Shown here piece by piece: positions 9,241-15,213 of a stretch of DNA of 15,213 nucleotides. How positions within the stretch are numbered: the stretch's first letter is position 1; each line of letters starts with the position of its first letter. Both the position numbers and the translations under genes were made by a program. Source of the stretch: JBHHZM01 sp046758065 (GTDB lineage: Bacteria > Pseudomonadota > Alphaproteobacteria > JAAXGF01); the NCBI GenBank assembly GCA_046758065.1, contig JBHHZM010000072.1, positions 1 through 15,213 on the forward strand. Direction: 5' to 3'. The notes beneath the pieces were generated by a model, which was not told where the DNA came from, searched no databases, and saw only the letters and a list, made by a program, of their open reading frames with translations.

Positions 9241-10282
9241 CGCCGTTCTCCTCGCCTTCGAGGAGGTCGAGCTGATCGGCGAGCGCGCGCGGCAGATCGA
9301 GGTCGAGGTGGCGGAAGCTCGCCGGCGTCAGCATCCGCCCGCGCGACGTGCGCTTGACGAATCCCTGCTGGATGAGAAACGGCTCGATCACCTCCTCGAT
9401 GGCGTCGCGCTGTTCGGAGAGCGCCGCCGCCACGGTGTCGGCGCCGACCGGCCCGCCGCCGTAGTGCTCGGCGATGCAGTAGAGATAGCGCCGGTCCATG
9501 GCGTCGAGACCGCGGGCGTCGACCTCGAGACGGCGGAGCGCCGCGTCGGCCGCGGCCGCGTCGATGCTATCGATGCCGGCGACCGCGGCGATGTCGCGCA
9601 CCCGGCGCAGCAGCCGGCCGGCGACCCGCGGCGTGCCCCGGGCGCGCGCCGCAATCTCGGCGGCGCCTTCGCCGGTCAGCGGCGCGCCGAGCACGCGGGC
9701 GCCGCGGCGCACGATCTCCTCGAGCTCGTCGGCTTCGTAGAAACCGAGCCGCAGGGGAATGCCGAAGCGGTCGCGCAGCGGCGTGCTCAACAGGCCGGAA
9801 CGGGTCGTCGCTCCGATCAGCGTGAACGCCGGCAGGTCGAGCCGCACCGAGCGCGCCGCCGGTCCCTCGCCGATGATGAGGTCGAGCTGAAAATCCTCAA
9901 GCGCCGGATAGAGGATCTCCTCGACCACCGGGTTGAGACGGTGGACTTCGTCGATGAACAGAACGTCGTGCGGCTCGAGGTTGGTGAGCAACGCCGCGAG
10001 GTCGCCGGCGCGCGCCAGCACCGGCCCTGACGTGGCGCGGAAGCCGACGCCGAGTTCGCGTGCGATGATCTGCGCCAGCGTCGTCTTGCCCAGGCCCGGC
10101 GGTCCCGAGAGCAGCACGTGGTCGAGCGCCTCGCCGCGCTCGTTGGTCGCCTCGATGAAGACGCGCAAGTTCTCGCGCACCCGGCGCTGGCCGATGAACT
10201 CGTCGAGCCGCTGCGGCCTGAGGCTCGCCTCGGCGGCGTCGTCGAGACCGAATTCCGTCGCGGTGACGCGCTTGTCGCTCAT
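9233..10282 (-). CDS. ruvB: RuvB, Holliday junction branch-migration ATPase
   Basis: RuvB is the hexameric AAA+ motor that drives branch migration of Holliday junctions with RuvA. The 349 aa contain Walker A GPPGLGKT (60-67), Walker B FIDEVH (109-114), sensor 1 GATTR (157-161) and LRDRFG (169-174), which carries the arginine finger. Near the N-terminus is LRPQRLDEFIGQ (21-32). The winged-helix DNA-binding domain at the C-terminus has EPFLIQQGF and RTSRGRMLTP. The ATG overlaps the ruvA stop (ATGA, 4 bp), with AAGGAG placed upstream inside ruvA. The open frame continues upstream of this ATG through ruvA but has no RuvB homology there. Confidence 0.98.
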   Translation of the reverse strand: MSDKRVTATEFGLDDAAEASLRPQRLDEFIGQRRVRENLRVFIEATNERGEALDHVLLSGPPGLGKTTLAQIIARELGVGFRATSGPVLARAGDLAALLTNLEPHDVLFIDEVHRLNPVVEEILYPALEDFQLDLIIGEGPAARSVRLDLPAFTLIGATTRSGLLSTPLRDRFGIPLRLGFYEADELEEIVRRGARVLGAPLTGEGAAEIAARARGTPRVAGRLLRRVRDIAAVAGIDSIDAAAADAALRRLEVDARGLDAMDRRYLYCIAEHYGGGPVGADTVAAALSEQRDAIEEVIEPFLIQQGFVKRTSRGRMLTPASFRHLDLDLPRALADQLDLLEGEENGDA

Positions 10283-10887
10283 CGCGCGAGCTCCTTGAGA
10301 CCGTCGCGGATGAGCGCGTCGACCGCAGCGTTCTCGCCCAGTCGGCGCGCCGCGCCGACGACCGCGGCAACCGCCTCGGTGCGCCGGTAACCGAGGTTGA
10401 CCAGCGCCGAAACGGCGTCCGCCTCGGGCCCGGCATCGGGTGACGCGGACGCCGGACCGGTCAGCGCCGCGGCGCCGATCGCGAAGCCCCCGGCGGCCTC
10501 GCGCAGTTCGCTGACGATCCGCGCCGCGAGCTTGCCGCCGACGCCGTTGGCCTGGCTCACCGCCGCCTTGTCCTGAGCGGCGATGGCGCGGACCAGATCG
10601 GCCGGGGGCAACACGCCGAGGATGGCGAGCGCGACGCGCGCGCCCACCCCCTGCACCGTCTGCAACAGACGGAACCAGTCGCGTTCGGCCTCTTCGGCAA
10701 AGCCGTACAGGTGGATATGATCCTCGCGCACATGGGTTTCGACGAAAAGCGTCGCCGGCGCTCCCGGTTCGGGCAGGCGGGCGAGCGTGCGGCCCGAACA
10801 GTAGACGAGATATCCGACGCCGCCGACGTCGACGACCGCGTGGTCCTCGCCGAGCGAGTCGACGAGGCCCTTGAGCCTGGCGATCAC
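10279..10887 (-). CDS. ruvA: RuvA, Holliday junction DNA-binding subunit
   Basis: RuvA tetramers bind the four-way junction and load RuvB. The 202 aa show the N-terminal OB fold (MIARLKG, VGGVGYLV), then VREDHIHLYGF with the acidic pin E55-D56 at the same positions as in E. coli. Two helix-hairpin-helix motifs follow at VQGVGARVALAIL (78-90) and ANGVGGKLAARIVSELR (113-129). After a flexible Ala/Pro linker (about 134-153) comes domain III (154-202), which binds RuvB (ALVNLGYRRTEA). The start is GTG, overlapping the ruvC stop as GTGA, with GGAGG upstream inside ruvC. Confidence 0.97.
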   Translation of the reverse strand: MIARLKGLVDSLGEDHAVVDVGGVGYLVYCSGRTLARLPEPGAPATLFVETHVREDHIHLYGFAEEAERDWFRLLQTVQGVGARVALAILGVLPPADLVRAIAAQDKAAVSQANGVGGKLAARIVSELREAAGGFAIGAAALTGPASASPDAGPEADAVSALVNLGYRRTEAVAAVVGAARRLGENAAVDALIRDGLKELAR

Positions 10888-11387
10888 GACGCCGCCTCCG
10901 CCGCCGCCCAGCGCCGCCGCGTCGCCGCGTGGTGGGCGTGGCAGATCGCCACCGCGAGCGCATCGGCCACATCGCTGCCCTCGGGCACACAGCCCGGCAG
11001 CAGCCGGCGCACCATCTCGGCGACCTGGTGTTTGTCGGCGTGCCCGGCGCCGACCACCGACTTCTTGATCAGGTTGGTGGCGTACTCGCAGACCGGTATG
11101 TCGTTCAGCGCCGGCGCCAGCAGGACGACGCCGCGCGCCTGGCCAAGGCGCAGCGTCGAGGCCGGGTTGCGGTTGACGAAGGTCTCCTCGACCGCTGCGG
11201 CGTCGGGTCGATAGGTCTCGATGATCGCGCCCAGACCGACGTGGAGCTGGGCGAGCCGCCGGGCGAGCGGCGCGGATGCGTCGCTCGTCACCGTGCCGTG
11301 GGCGACGTGGCTCAGCCGGTTGCCGGCGACGTCGATGACGCCCCAGCCGGTCGCGCGCAGGCCCGGATCGAGTCCGAGCAGTCTCAT
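10884..11387 (-). CDS. ruvC: RuvC, Holliday junction resolvase
   Basis: RuvC is the dimeric endonuclease that cuts Holliday junctions symmetrically. The 167 aa start MRLLGLDPGLRATGWG. Catalytic acids fit the family pattern: D7, E67 (in AAVEETFVN), D139 and D142 (in SDVADALAVAICHAH). NPASTLRLGQARG (74-86) and KKSVVGAGHADKHQV (108-122) are conserved RuvC segments. The ATG at 11387 is preceded by a G-rich stretch (GGGGG) that may act as the ribosome binding site. The frame is open further upstream across yebC, which is a compositional shadow. It lies 32 bp after yebC and overlaps ruvA by 4 bp. Confidence 0.98.
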   Translation of the reverse strand: MRLLGLDPGLRATGWGVIDVAGNRLSHVAHGTVTSDASAPLARRLAQLHVGLGAIIETYRPDAAAVEETFVNRNPASTLRLGQARGVVLLAPALNDIPVCEYATNLIKKSVVGAGHADKHQVAEMVRRLLPGCVPEGSDVADALAVAICHAHHAATRRRWAAAEAAS

Positions 11388-11419
11388 GATGCCCCCGTTC
11401 TCACGTCCCCAGGGTCCCC

Positions 11420-12169
11420 TCAGGCGCTGAGCTTTTCCAAAATCTCGTCCGAAACGTCGCAATTGGCGGAAACGGTTTGTACGTCGTCGCTGTCGTCGAG
11501 GGTCTCCAGCAGCTTGAAAAGCGAAACGGCTTGCGTCTCCTCGAGCGCAATCGTGGTCTGCGGTTTCCACGCGAGGCGCGCGCCCCGCGCCGTACCGAGG
11601 CGCGCTTCGAGCGCGTCGCGCACTTCGTTGAACCGCTCGGGCGCGCAGATGATTTCGTGGCCGAGGGCGCTTGACTCGCAATCGTCGGCGCCGGCCTCGA
11701 TCGCCGCCTCGATCATCTCGTCGGCGCTCGCCGCCTCGGGCGGGTAGGAGATTTCCCCGACGTGATCGAACAGAAAGGTGACGCTGCCGGTCTCGCCGAG
11801 CGAACCGCCGGCCTTGGTGAAGGCGGCGCGCACCTCGGCCGCCGTGCGGTTGCGGTTGTCGGTGAGCGCCTCGACGATGACGGCGACGCCGCCGGGACCG
11901 TAGCCCTCGTAACGGATCTCCTCGAAGTTGGCGTCGGCGTCGTCGCCGCTGCCGCGCCGGATCGCGCGCTCGACCGTGTCCTTCGGCATGTTGGCCGCCT
12001 TGGCAGCCTGCACCGCGGCGCGCAGACGCGGATTGGCGGCCGGATCGGGCAGCCCCGCGCGCGCCGCCACCGTGAGCTCGCGGATCAGCTTGGTGAACGC
12101 CTTGGCGCGCTTCGCATCCTGCGCGCCCTTGCGGTACATGATATTCTTCCACTGGGAGTGGCCAGCCAT
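11420..12169 (-). CDS. yebC: YebC/TACO1-family protein
   Basis: Members of this family were long annotated as transcriptional regulators. From memory, recent work on mitochondrial TACO1 and bacterial YebC points to a ribosome-linked role at proline-rich stretches. I chose the ATG at 12169 because it begins the invariant family N-terminus MAGHSQWKNIMYRKGAQDAK, with GGACGGAGCC directly upstream. The frame extends upstream to 12271 but without homology. Further family features are NMPKDTVERAIRRG (60-73), the EGYGPGGVAVIVEALTDNR segment (88-106) and TGSVTFLFDHVGEI (127-140). The 249 aa are standard. It is the first gene of the run that continues into ruvCAB and tol-pal, 234 bp downstream of the rcdA-like gene. 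Confidence 0.96.
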   Translation of the reverse strand: MAGHSQWKNIMYRKGAQDAKRAKAFTKLIRELTVAARAGLPDPAANPRLRAAVQAAKAANMPKDTVERAIRRGSGDDADANFEEIRYEGYGPGGVAVIVEALTDNRNRTAAEVRAAFTKAGGSLGETGSVTFLFDHVGEISYPPEAASADEMIEAAIEAGADDCESSALGHEIICAPERFNEVRDALEARLGTARGARLAWKPQTTIALEETQAVSLFKLLETLDDSDDVQTVSANCDVSDEILEKLSA

Positions 12170-12250
12170 GGCTCCGTCCGACGCTTGTGCTGTTAGGAGA
12201 TATGTTGTTGGCTTGGGCTCACTCAATACCACATCCGGTAGTCGACGAAA

Positions 12251-12279
12251 CCCATAACCGTAACCAGCCAATGTGGCAA
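12251..12279 (-). promoter_or_regulatory. candidate sigma-70 promoter of the yebC-ruvCAB-tol run
   Basis: On the coding strand TTGCCA (12279-12274) and TATGGG (12256-12251) are separated by 17 bp. The first matches the -35 consensus at five of six positions; the second matches the -10 box at only three of six. It lies about 80-110 bp upstream of the yebC ATG in a 234-bp gap, where the start of a long operon is expected. The match is moderate, and other weak candidates exist in the same gap. Confidence 0.3.
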
Positions 12280-12331
12280 GATTTTGGCAGCTGTGTTCCG
12301 CTCGCCGGGATCAATGATGGCGCGCGGCGAA

Positions 12332-12346
12332 TTTACGTTTGATTAA
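12332..12346. promoter_or_regulatory. CtrA-like box between the rcdA-like gene and yebC
   Basis: The + strand reads TTTA-CGTTTGA-TTAA, matching the CtrA consensus TTAA-N7-TTAA with one mismatch. The consensus is its own reverse complement, so it can be read in either direction. It lies about 163-177 bp upstream of yebC and downstream of the rcdA-like gene. Regulation by CtrA is inference. Confidence 0.35.
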
Positions 12347-12403
12347 CGCTATCCGCGGCACCCGCGTCGGGCGACGGTTTCGCATCGCGCCCCGCCGCGG
12401 GCG

Positions 12404-12874
12404 TCAGTTCAGGGTCAACGGAGGGCGAAAGGGAAAGGGCCGTGCATCGCGGTCGCGCCGCATCATGTCGTCGAGGCGGGCGACGCGCTGGTAGAGCTTG
12501 CGGCTGCGCGCCAGCAGCGCGCGCAGCGCTTCGGGCATCGTCGGGGCGTTCTCGGCCCCGACATCGAGGCAAACCTCGCGGCCTTCGAGCCGATAGCGCG
12601 GACCGGTGGCGTCCTCGGCTGAAATCTCGCCGCTGTGCACCGCCCGCTGGGTGAGAAGCCAGGCGAGCATATGCGTCACCCGCGCGGTCAGCCGCATCGT
12701 CTCCTGACTGTGGACGAGGGCGAGAACCGGGCGGTCCCAGTGCTGGCTACGCGTTTCAGAGACGTAGTTGCGCGCATCGACGAGCAGCTCGTAAGCCTCG
12801 TCGTAGGTCTTCGAAAAGAAGCTCGTATCGGCCAGCCCGCCGGTATCCCGCGCGACTGGTTCTCCGTCCGCCAT
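12404..12874 (-). CDS. rcdA: DUF1465 / RcdA-like protein (CtrA-degradation adaptor family)
   Basis: Caulobacter RcdA is a small helical adaptor that, with CpdR and PopA, brings CtrA to the ClpXP protease. This product has the DUF1465 pattern FFSKTYDEAYELLVDARNYV (19-38), QETMRLTARVTHMLAWLLTQ (57-76), then AVHSGEI (78-84) and RLEGREVCLD (95-104). A final helix (about 113-140) precedes a basic and proline-rich tail. I use the ATG at 12874, giving 156 aa, because GAGGCGAAGG lies just upstream; the frame is open to 12964, but the ATGs at 12910 and 12907 lack a ribosome binding site. It starts 103 bp after the hydrolase gene, so it may have its own promoter. Family membership is fairly sure; a role in CtrA turnover in this organism is inferred. 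Confidence 0.75.
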   Translation of the reverse strand: MADGEPVARDTGGLADTSFFSKTYDEAYELLVDARNYVSETRSQHWDRPVLALVHSQETMRLTARVTHMLAWLLTQRAVHSGEISAEDATGPRYRLEGREVCLDVGAENAPTMPEALRALLARSRKLYQRVARLDDMMRRDRDARPFPFRPPLTLN

Positions 12875-12948
12875 GGCGCCTTCGCCTCGCCTTTCACACC
12901 CCGTCATCATACCACGGCTCAGCCGAATATCCTTTCTGAATCTTATGG

Positions 12949-12963
12949 TTAACCCTAATTTCA
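12949..12963. promoter_or_regulatory. CtrA-like box upstream of the rcdA-like gene
   Basis: The + strand reads TTAA-CCCTAAT-TTCA, one mismatch from TTAA-N7-TTAA. It lies 75-89 bp upstream of the chosen rcdA start, in the short gap after the hydrolase gene. A -10-like TATGAT sits on the coding strand at 12911-12906, 37 bp downstream of the box, with no good -35 element, which would suit an activator-dependent promoter. The motif match is visible; binding and regulation are inferred. Confidence 0.4.
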
Positions 12964-12977
12964 TGATCGCCGCAGGA

Positions 12978-13766
12978 TCAAACGATGCGCCGCAGGGCGT
13001 CGAGTGTCGGGTTGGGCCGCTCGCTCATCACCATGTGACCGCAGTCGGCAAACGTCGCCATTTCGGCGCGGGGAAGGGCGTCGGCGAGCACGCGGGCGCC
13101 CTTCGCCGGGGTCATAAGGTCGCGGTCGCCGACGATCAACAACGCCGGACAGGTTACACGGGCCGCCAAAGCGCGCCCGTCGCGAAAGCCGTGACAGGCC
13201 CTGAGGTCGGCGGCGAGCACGCCCGGCGCGGCGCGTTCGAGCAGACGCACGGCGGCGCCCATCACCCACAGTCCCGGCGCCGGCTGTCCGCCCAGGTGGC
13301 CGGTGCGCCCGTGGCACCACGCGGCCATCAGCTCGATCGCGCGGTGGTCGTCGGCTTCGGCGAACGCGAGCAGCCGGGGATGCACCGGCATTTCCGGCGC
13401 CGCGCCGAGCAGCGCGAGCGCGCGTACGCGCTCCGGCGCCCGCGCCGTCGCGGCGAGCGCCACCGCCGCGCCCAGACTGAAGCCGACGAGCGCCGCCTTC
13501 GCCGCTCCCACCGCGTCGAGCAGGCGCAACAACCAGTCGGCCATGTCGTCGACGCTTTCCAGCGGCGGCCCTTCGGATCCCCCGTGGCCGGGAAGGTCGA
13601 CCGCAAGCACGCCGCGCCCTTCCTGCGCGAACAGGCGCGCGGCCAGCGCCCAGATGGAGTGATCGAGACCGGCGCCGTGAACGAAAACCGCCGTCGGCCG
13701 CCCGGGGTCGAAATCGGTGCCGCCGGTGCCGACGTGTACCCGCCTGCCGTCGAGTTCGAGATCCAT
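12978..13766 (-). CDS. alpha/beta-fold hydrolase, substrate unknown
   Basis: This is a single-domain alpha/beta-hydrolase of 262 aa. The oxyanion-hole motif HGAG is at 30-33, the DLPGHGGS loop at 57-64, and the nucleophile elbow GFSLG at 95-99 gives catalytic S97. The acid is probably D216 in VGDRDLMTP, and the base H244 in CGHMVMSERP. A helical cap lies between about 125 and 195. No signal peptide is visible, so it is likely cytosolic. Its ATG comes 3 bp after the metY stop (TGAGCGATG), so it is probably co-translated with metY. It is too short for MetX, the homoserine acetyltransferase that makes the MetY substrate, and its elbow sequence is not what I expect of MetX, so a direct role in methionine synthesis is not supported. 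Confidence 0.88.
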   Translation of the reverse strand: MDLELDGRRVHVGTGGTDFDPGRPTAVFVHGAGLDHSIWALAARLFAQEGRGVLAVDLPGHGGSEGPPLESVDDMADWLLRLLDAVGAAKAALVGFSLGAAVALAATARAPERVRALALLGAAPEMPVHPRLLAFAEADDHRAIELMAAWCHGRTGHLGGQPAPGLWVMGAAVRLLERAAPGVLAADLRACHGFRDGRALAARVTCPALLIVGDRDLMTPAKGARVLADALPRAEMATFADCGHMVMSERPNPTLDALRRIV

Positions 13767-13769
13767 CGC

Positions 13770-15065
13770 TCAGCTTTTCTGCGAACGGCGTAGCGCACGG
13801 TCGAGGTCGGCGATCAGGTCGCCGGGGTCTTCGATGCCGACCGACAGCCTGACGAGATCCTCGCCGACGCCGGCTTCGGCCAGCGCCTCGGCGCTCATCT
13901 GCTGATGGGTCGTGCTCGCCGGATGGATGACGAGCGAGCGGGCGTCGCCGACGTTGGCGAGATGGGAGAACAACGACAGCGCCTCGATGAAGCGGCGCCC
14001 CGCCTCGCGTCCGCCCCTGATGCCGAAACTCGGCACCGCGCCGCAGCCGCGCGGCATCATGCGCGCGGCGAGTTCGCGGTCGGGGTGGCTTTCGAGTTCG
14101 GGGTACGACACCCACGCGACCGCCTCGTGGGATTCAAGAAAAGCCACCACCTTGCGCGTGTTTTCGACATGCTTCGCCATCCTGAGCGACAGGGTCTCGA
14201 CACCCTGGAGGATGTGGAAAGCGGTGGTCGGGCTCATGCAGGCGCCGAAGTCGCGCAGGCCCTCGACCCGGGCGCGCACGATGAACGCCTGGGGGCCGAA
14301 CTCGTCGGCGAAGTCGATGCCGTGATAGCCGGCGTAGGGTTCGGTGAGGGTGGGAAACAGGCCCGACGCCTCCCAGTCGAAACCCCCGCCGTCGATCAGC
14401 GCGCCGCCGATCGCGACGCCGTGCCCGCCGAGAAACTTGGTCGCCGAATGGAGAACCAAATCGGCGCCCCACTCGAACGGTTTGCACAGCCACGGCGTGG
14501 CGAAGGTCGAATCGACGAGCAGCGGCAGCCCGCGAGCGTGGGCGACCTCGGACACGCGCGCGACGTCGAGCACCTCGAGGCGCGGATTGCCGAGGATCTC
14601 GCCGTACAGGAGCCGCGTCTCGGGCCGGATCGCGGCGGCGAAGGCGCCGGGATCGCGTGGATCGACGAAGCTCGTGGTGATACCGAAACGCGGCAGGGTA
14701 TGGGTGAAGAGGTTGTGGCTACCGCCGTAGAGCGCCTTCGACGAGACGATGTGCCCGCCGGCGCCCATCAGCGTCGCCACCGCAAGATGGAGCGCGGCAT
14801 GCCCGCTCGCCGTGCAGGCCGCGCCGACACCGCCTTCGAGCGCCGCGAGCCGTTCTTCGAGCACGGCGGTGGTCGGGTTCGAAATTCGGGTGTAGATATG
14901 GCCGGCGCGGGCGAGGTTGAACAGCGCCGCGGCCTCGTCGGTATCGCGGAAGACGTAGGAGGTGGTCTGGTAGATCGGCACCGCACGCGCGCCCGTGGCC
15001 GGATCGGGCTGCTGGCCGGCGTGCACCGTAAGGGTGTCGAAGCGATGGAAGTTGGCATTGGCCAT
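13770..15065 (-). CDS. metY: O-acetylhomoserine sulfhydrylase (MetY), PLP enzyme
   Basis: MetY makes homocysteine from O-acetylhomoserine and sulfide (direct sulfhydrylation) in methionine synthesis, using pyridoxal phosphate in the cytosol. The 431 aa fit the roughly 430-aa MetY type better than the roughly 390-aa MetB/MetC type. Cys/Met-metabolism PLP motifs are VPIYQTTSYVF (29-39), YTRISNPTTAVLEERLAALEG (from 58), D185 in VDSTFATP (184-191) and the Schiff-base lysine K210 in HSATKFLGGHG (206-216). The C-terminal SLVIHPASTTH is also typical. The ATG at 15065 has a strong GGGAGG ribosome binding site at 15076-15071. An inverted repeat covers that site. O-succinylhomoserine as substrate cannot be excluded from sequence alone. 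Confidence 0.95.
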   Translation of the reverse strand: MANANFHRFDTLTVHAGQQPDPATGARAVPIYQTTSYVFRDTDEAAALFNLARAGHIYTRISNPTTAVLEERLAALEGGVGAACTASGHAALHLAVATLMGAGGHIVSSKALYGGSHNLFTHTLPRFGITTSFVDPRDPGAFAAAIRPETRLLYGEILGNPRLEVLDVARVSEVAHARGLPLLVDSTFATPWLCKPFEWGADLVLHSATKFLGGHGVAIGGALIDGGGFDWEASGLFPTLTEPYAGYHGIDFADEFGPQAFIVRARVEGLRDFGACMSPTTAFHILQGVETLSLRMAKHVENTRKVVAFLESHEAVAWVSYPELESHPDRELAARMMPRGCGAVPSFGIRGGREAGRRFIEALSLFSHLANVGDARSLVIHPASTTHQQMSAEALAEAGVGEDLVRLSVGIEDPGDLIADLDRALRRSQKS

Positions 15066-15073
15066 GGCGGCCT

Positions 15074-15117
15074 CCCGTGGCAGAAGAGGGCGGCACGGTA
15101 CACAGGGCCGCCACGGG
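15074..15117 (-). promoter_or_regulatory. inverted repeat overlapping the metY ribosome binding site
   Basis: On the coding strand CCCGTGGC (15117-15110) is the perfect complement of GCCACGGG (15081-15074), and two further pairs (one G-U) extend the stem inward to 10 bp with a 24-nt loop. The 3' arm includes the first three bases of the GGGAGG ribosome binding site of metY. A competing hairpin, GGCGGC with GCCGCC, shares bases with the 5' arm. This could be an RNA switch that hides the ribosome binding site, or a DNA operator. It does not match a riboswitch class that I recognise. A weak promoter-like pair CTGGAC-N18-TACCGT (15124-15095) would place the transcript start inside the repeat, which would favour the operator reading. 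Confidence 0.4.
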
Positions 15118-15150
15118 CGTCCAGCGAGAGCGACCGCCGCGCGAATGACG

Positions 15151-15180
15151 AAAAAAACGAGCCGCCGTTGCAGCGGCTCG
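15151..15180 (-). terminator. intrinsic terminator of the gene upstream of metY
   Basis: On the coding strand a perfect 8-bp stem, CGAGCCGC (15180-15173) and GCGGCTCG (15165-15158), encloses the loop TGCAACG and is followed at once by seven T residues (15157-15151). This is a textbook Rho-independent terminator for minus-strand transcription. On the other strand no T-tract follows the stem. It likely ends the off-window gene to the right and isolates metY, 85 bp further on. A leader attenuator for metY is a less likely alternative. Confidence 0.85.
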
Positions 15181-15183
15181 AGT

Positions 15184-15213
15184 TTACAGGGAGGCTTCAG
15201 AAAGTCCGGAGAA
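15184..15213 (-). CDS. possible 3' end of an off-window gene (partial)
   Basis: Just before the terminator, one frame reads FSGLSEASL and stops at TAA (15186-15184), 3 nt before the terminator stem. A second frame ends LRTF at TGA (15199-15197) and is equally possible. A minus-strand gene probably ends here because a strong terminator follows, but the frame and product cannot be decided from 30 bases. Confidence 0.25.
   Translation of the reverse strand, partial: FSGLSEASL

Noticed and set aside
11388..12152. The ruvC frame staying open upstream across yebC, suggesting a fusion
   Set aside because: yebC in another frame has full-length family homology, and RuvC begins normally at MRLLGLDPG. 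The extension is compositional.
12170..12271. In-frame extension upstream of yebC as an N-terminal addition
   Set aside because: The conserved N-terminus MAGHSQWKN with its own ribosome binding site starts at 12169. The upstream residues lack homology, and the segment better fits a leader or promoter region.
12361..12403. Possible terminator after the rcdA-like gene
   Set aside because: Only 4-bp stems with small loops can be drawn (for example CGTC-GCCC-GACG), and no T-tract follows on the coding strand.

Overview
This is a high-G+C chromosomal segment (by eye about two-thirds G+C) from an alphaproteobacterium, most likely Rhodospirillales or a close relative. The evidence is the gene order yebC-ruvC-ruvA-ruvB-ybgC-tolQ-tolR-tolA-tolB-pal-cpoB-tilS-ftsH, a DUF1465/RcdA-type gene just upstream of it (a family I know from alphaproteobacteria), and an FtsH that begins MNNFGRN. 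All recognisable genes lie on the minus strand, so transcription runs from high to low coordinates. I saw no tRNA, rRNA, insertion sequence, CRISPR array or phage gene, and no block with clearly foreign composition.

Layout in the direction of transcription. (1) The right edge (15151-15213) holds the possible last codons of an off-window gene and a strong intrinsic terminator. (2) metY (O-acetylhomoserine sulfhydrylase) follows, with an inverted repeat over its ribosome binding site, and then an alpha/beta-hydrolase gene 3 bp after metY. (3) An RcdA-like gene comes next; in Caulobacter, RcdA helps ClpXP degrade the cell-cycle regulator CtrA. The intergenic regions on either side of it each carry a one-mismatch match to the CtrA box TTAA-N7-TTAA. 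(4) The long conserved cluster then runs from yebC at 12169 to ftsH at 82. Genes from ruvC to tolA overlap by 1-8 bp or are separated by only 3 bp, so they form one translationally coupled chain. Small gaps open before tolB (58 bp), pal (162 bp), cpoB (141 bp) and ftsH (108 bp). The left edge may hold the first codons of the next gene, by analogy folP.

How the genes work together. RuvABC process Holliday junctions. TolQ-TolR form the proton-driven motor in the inner membrane, TolA spans the periplasm, TolB and the lipoprotein Pal link to the outer membrane and peptidoglycan, and CpoB coordinates this with wall synthesis during constriction. YbgC is an acyl-CoA thioesterase, TilS matures tRNA-Ile(CAU), FtsH is the membrane AAA protease, and YebC is a translation or regulatory factor.

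I did not find a new biological system. This is a housekeeping region. The points worth a second look are regulatory: the two CtrA-like boxes, the inverted repeat over the metY ribosome binding site, a tandem 10/11-bp repeat just upstream of the pal ribosome binding site, and an unusually polyproline-rich TolA encoded in the same run as yebC.
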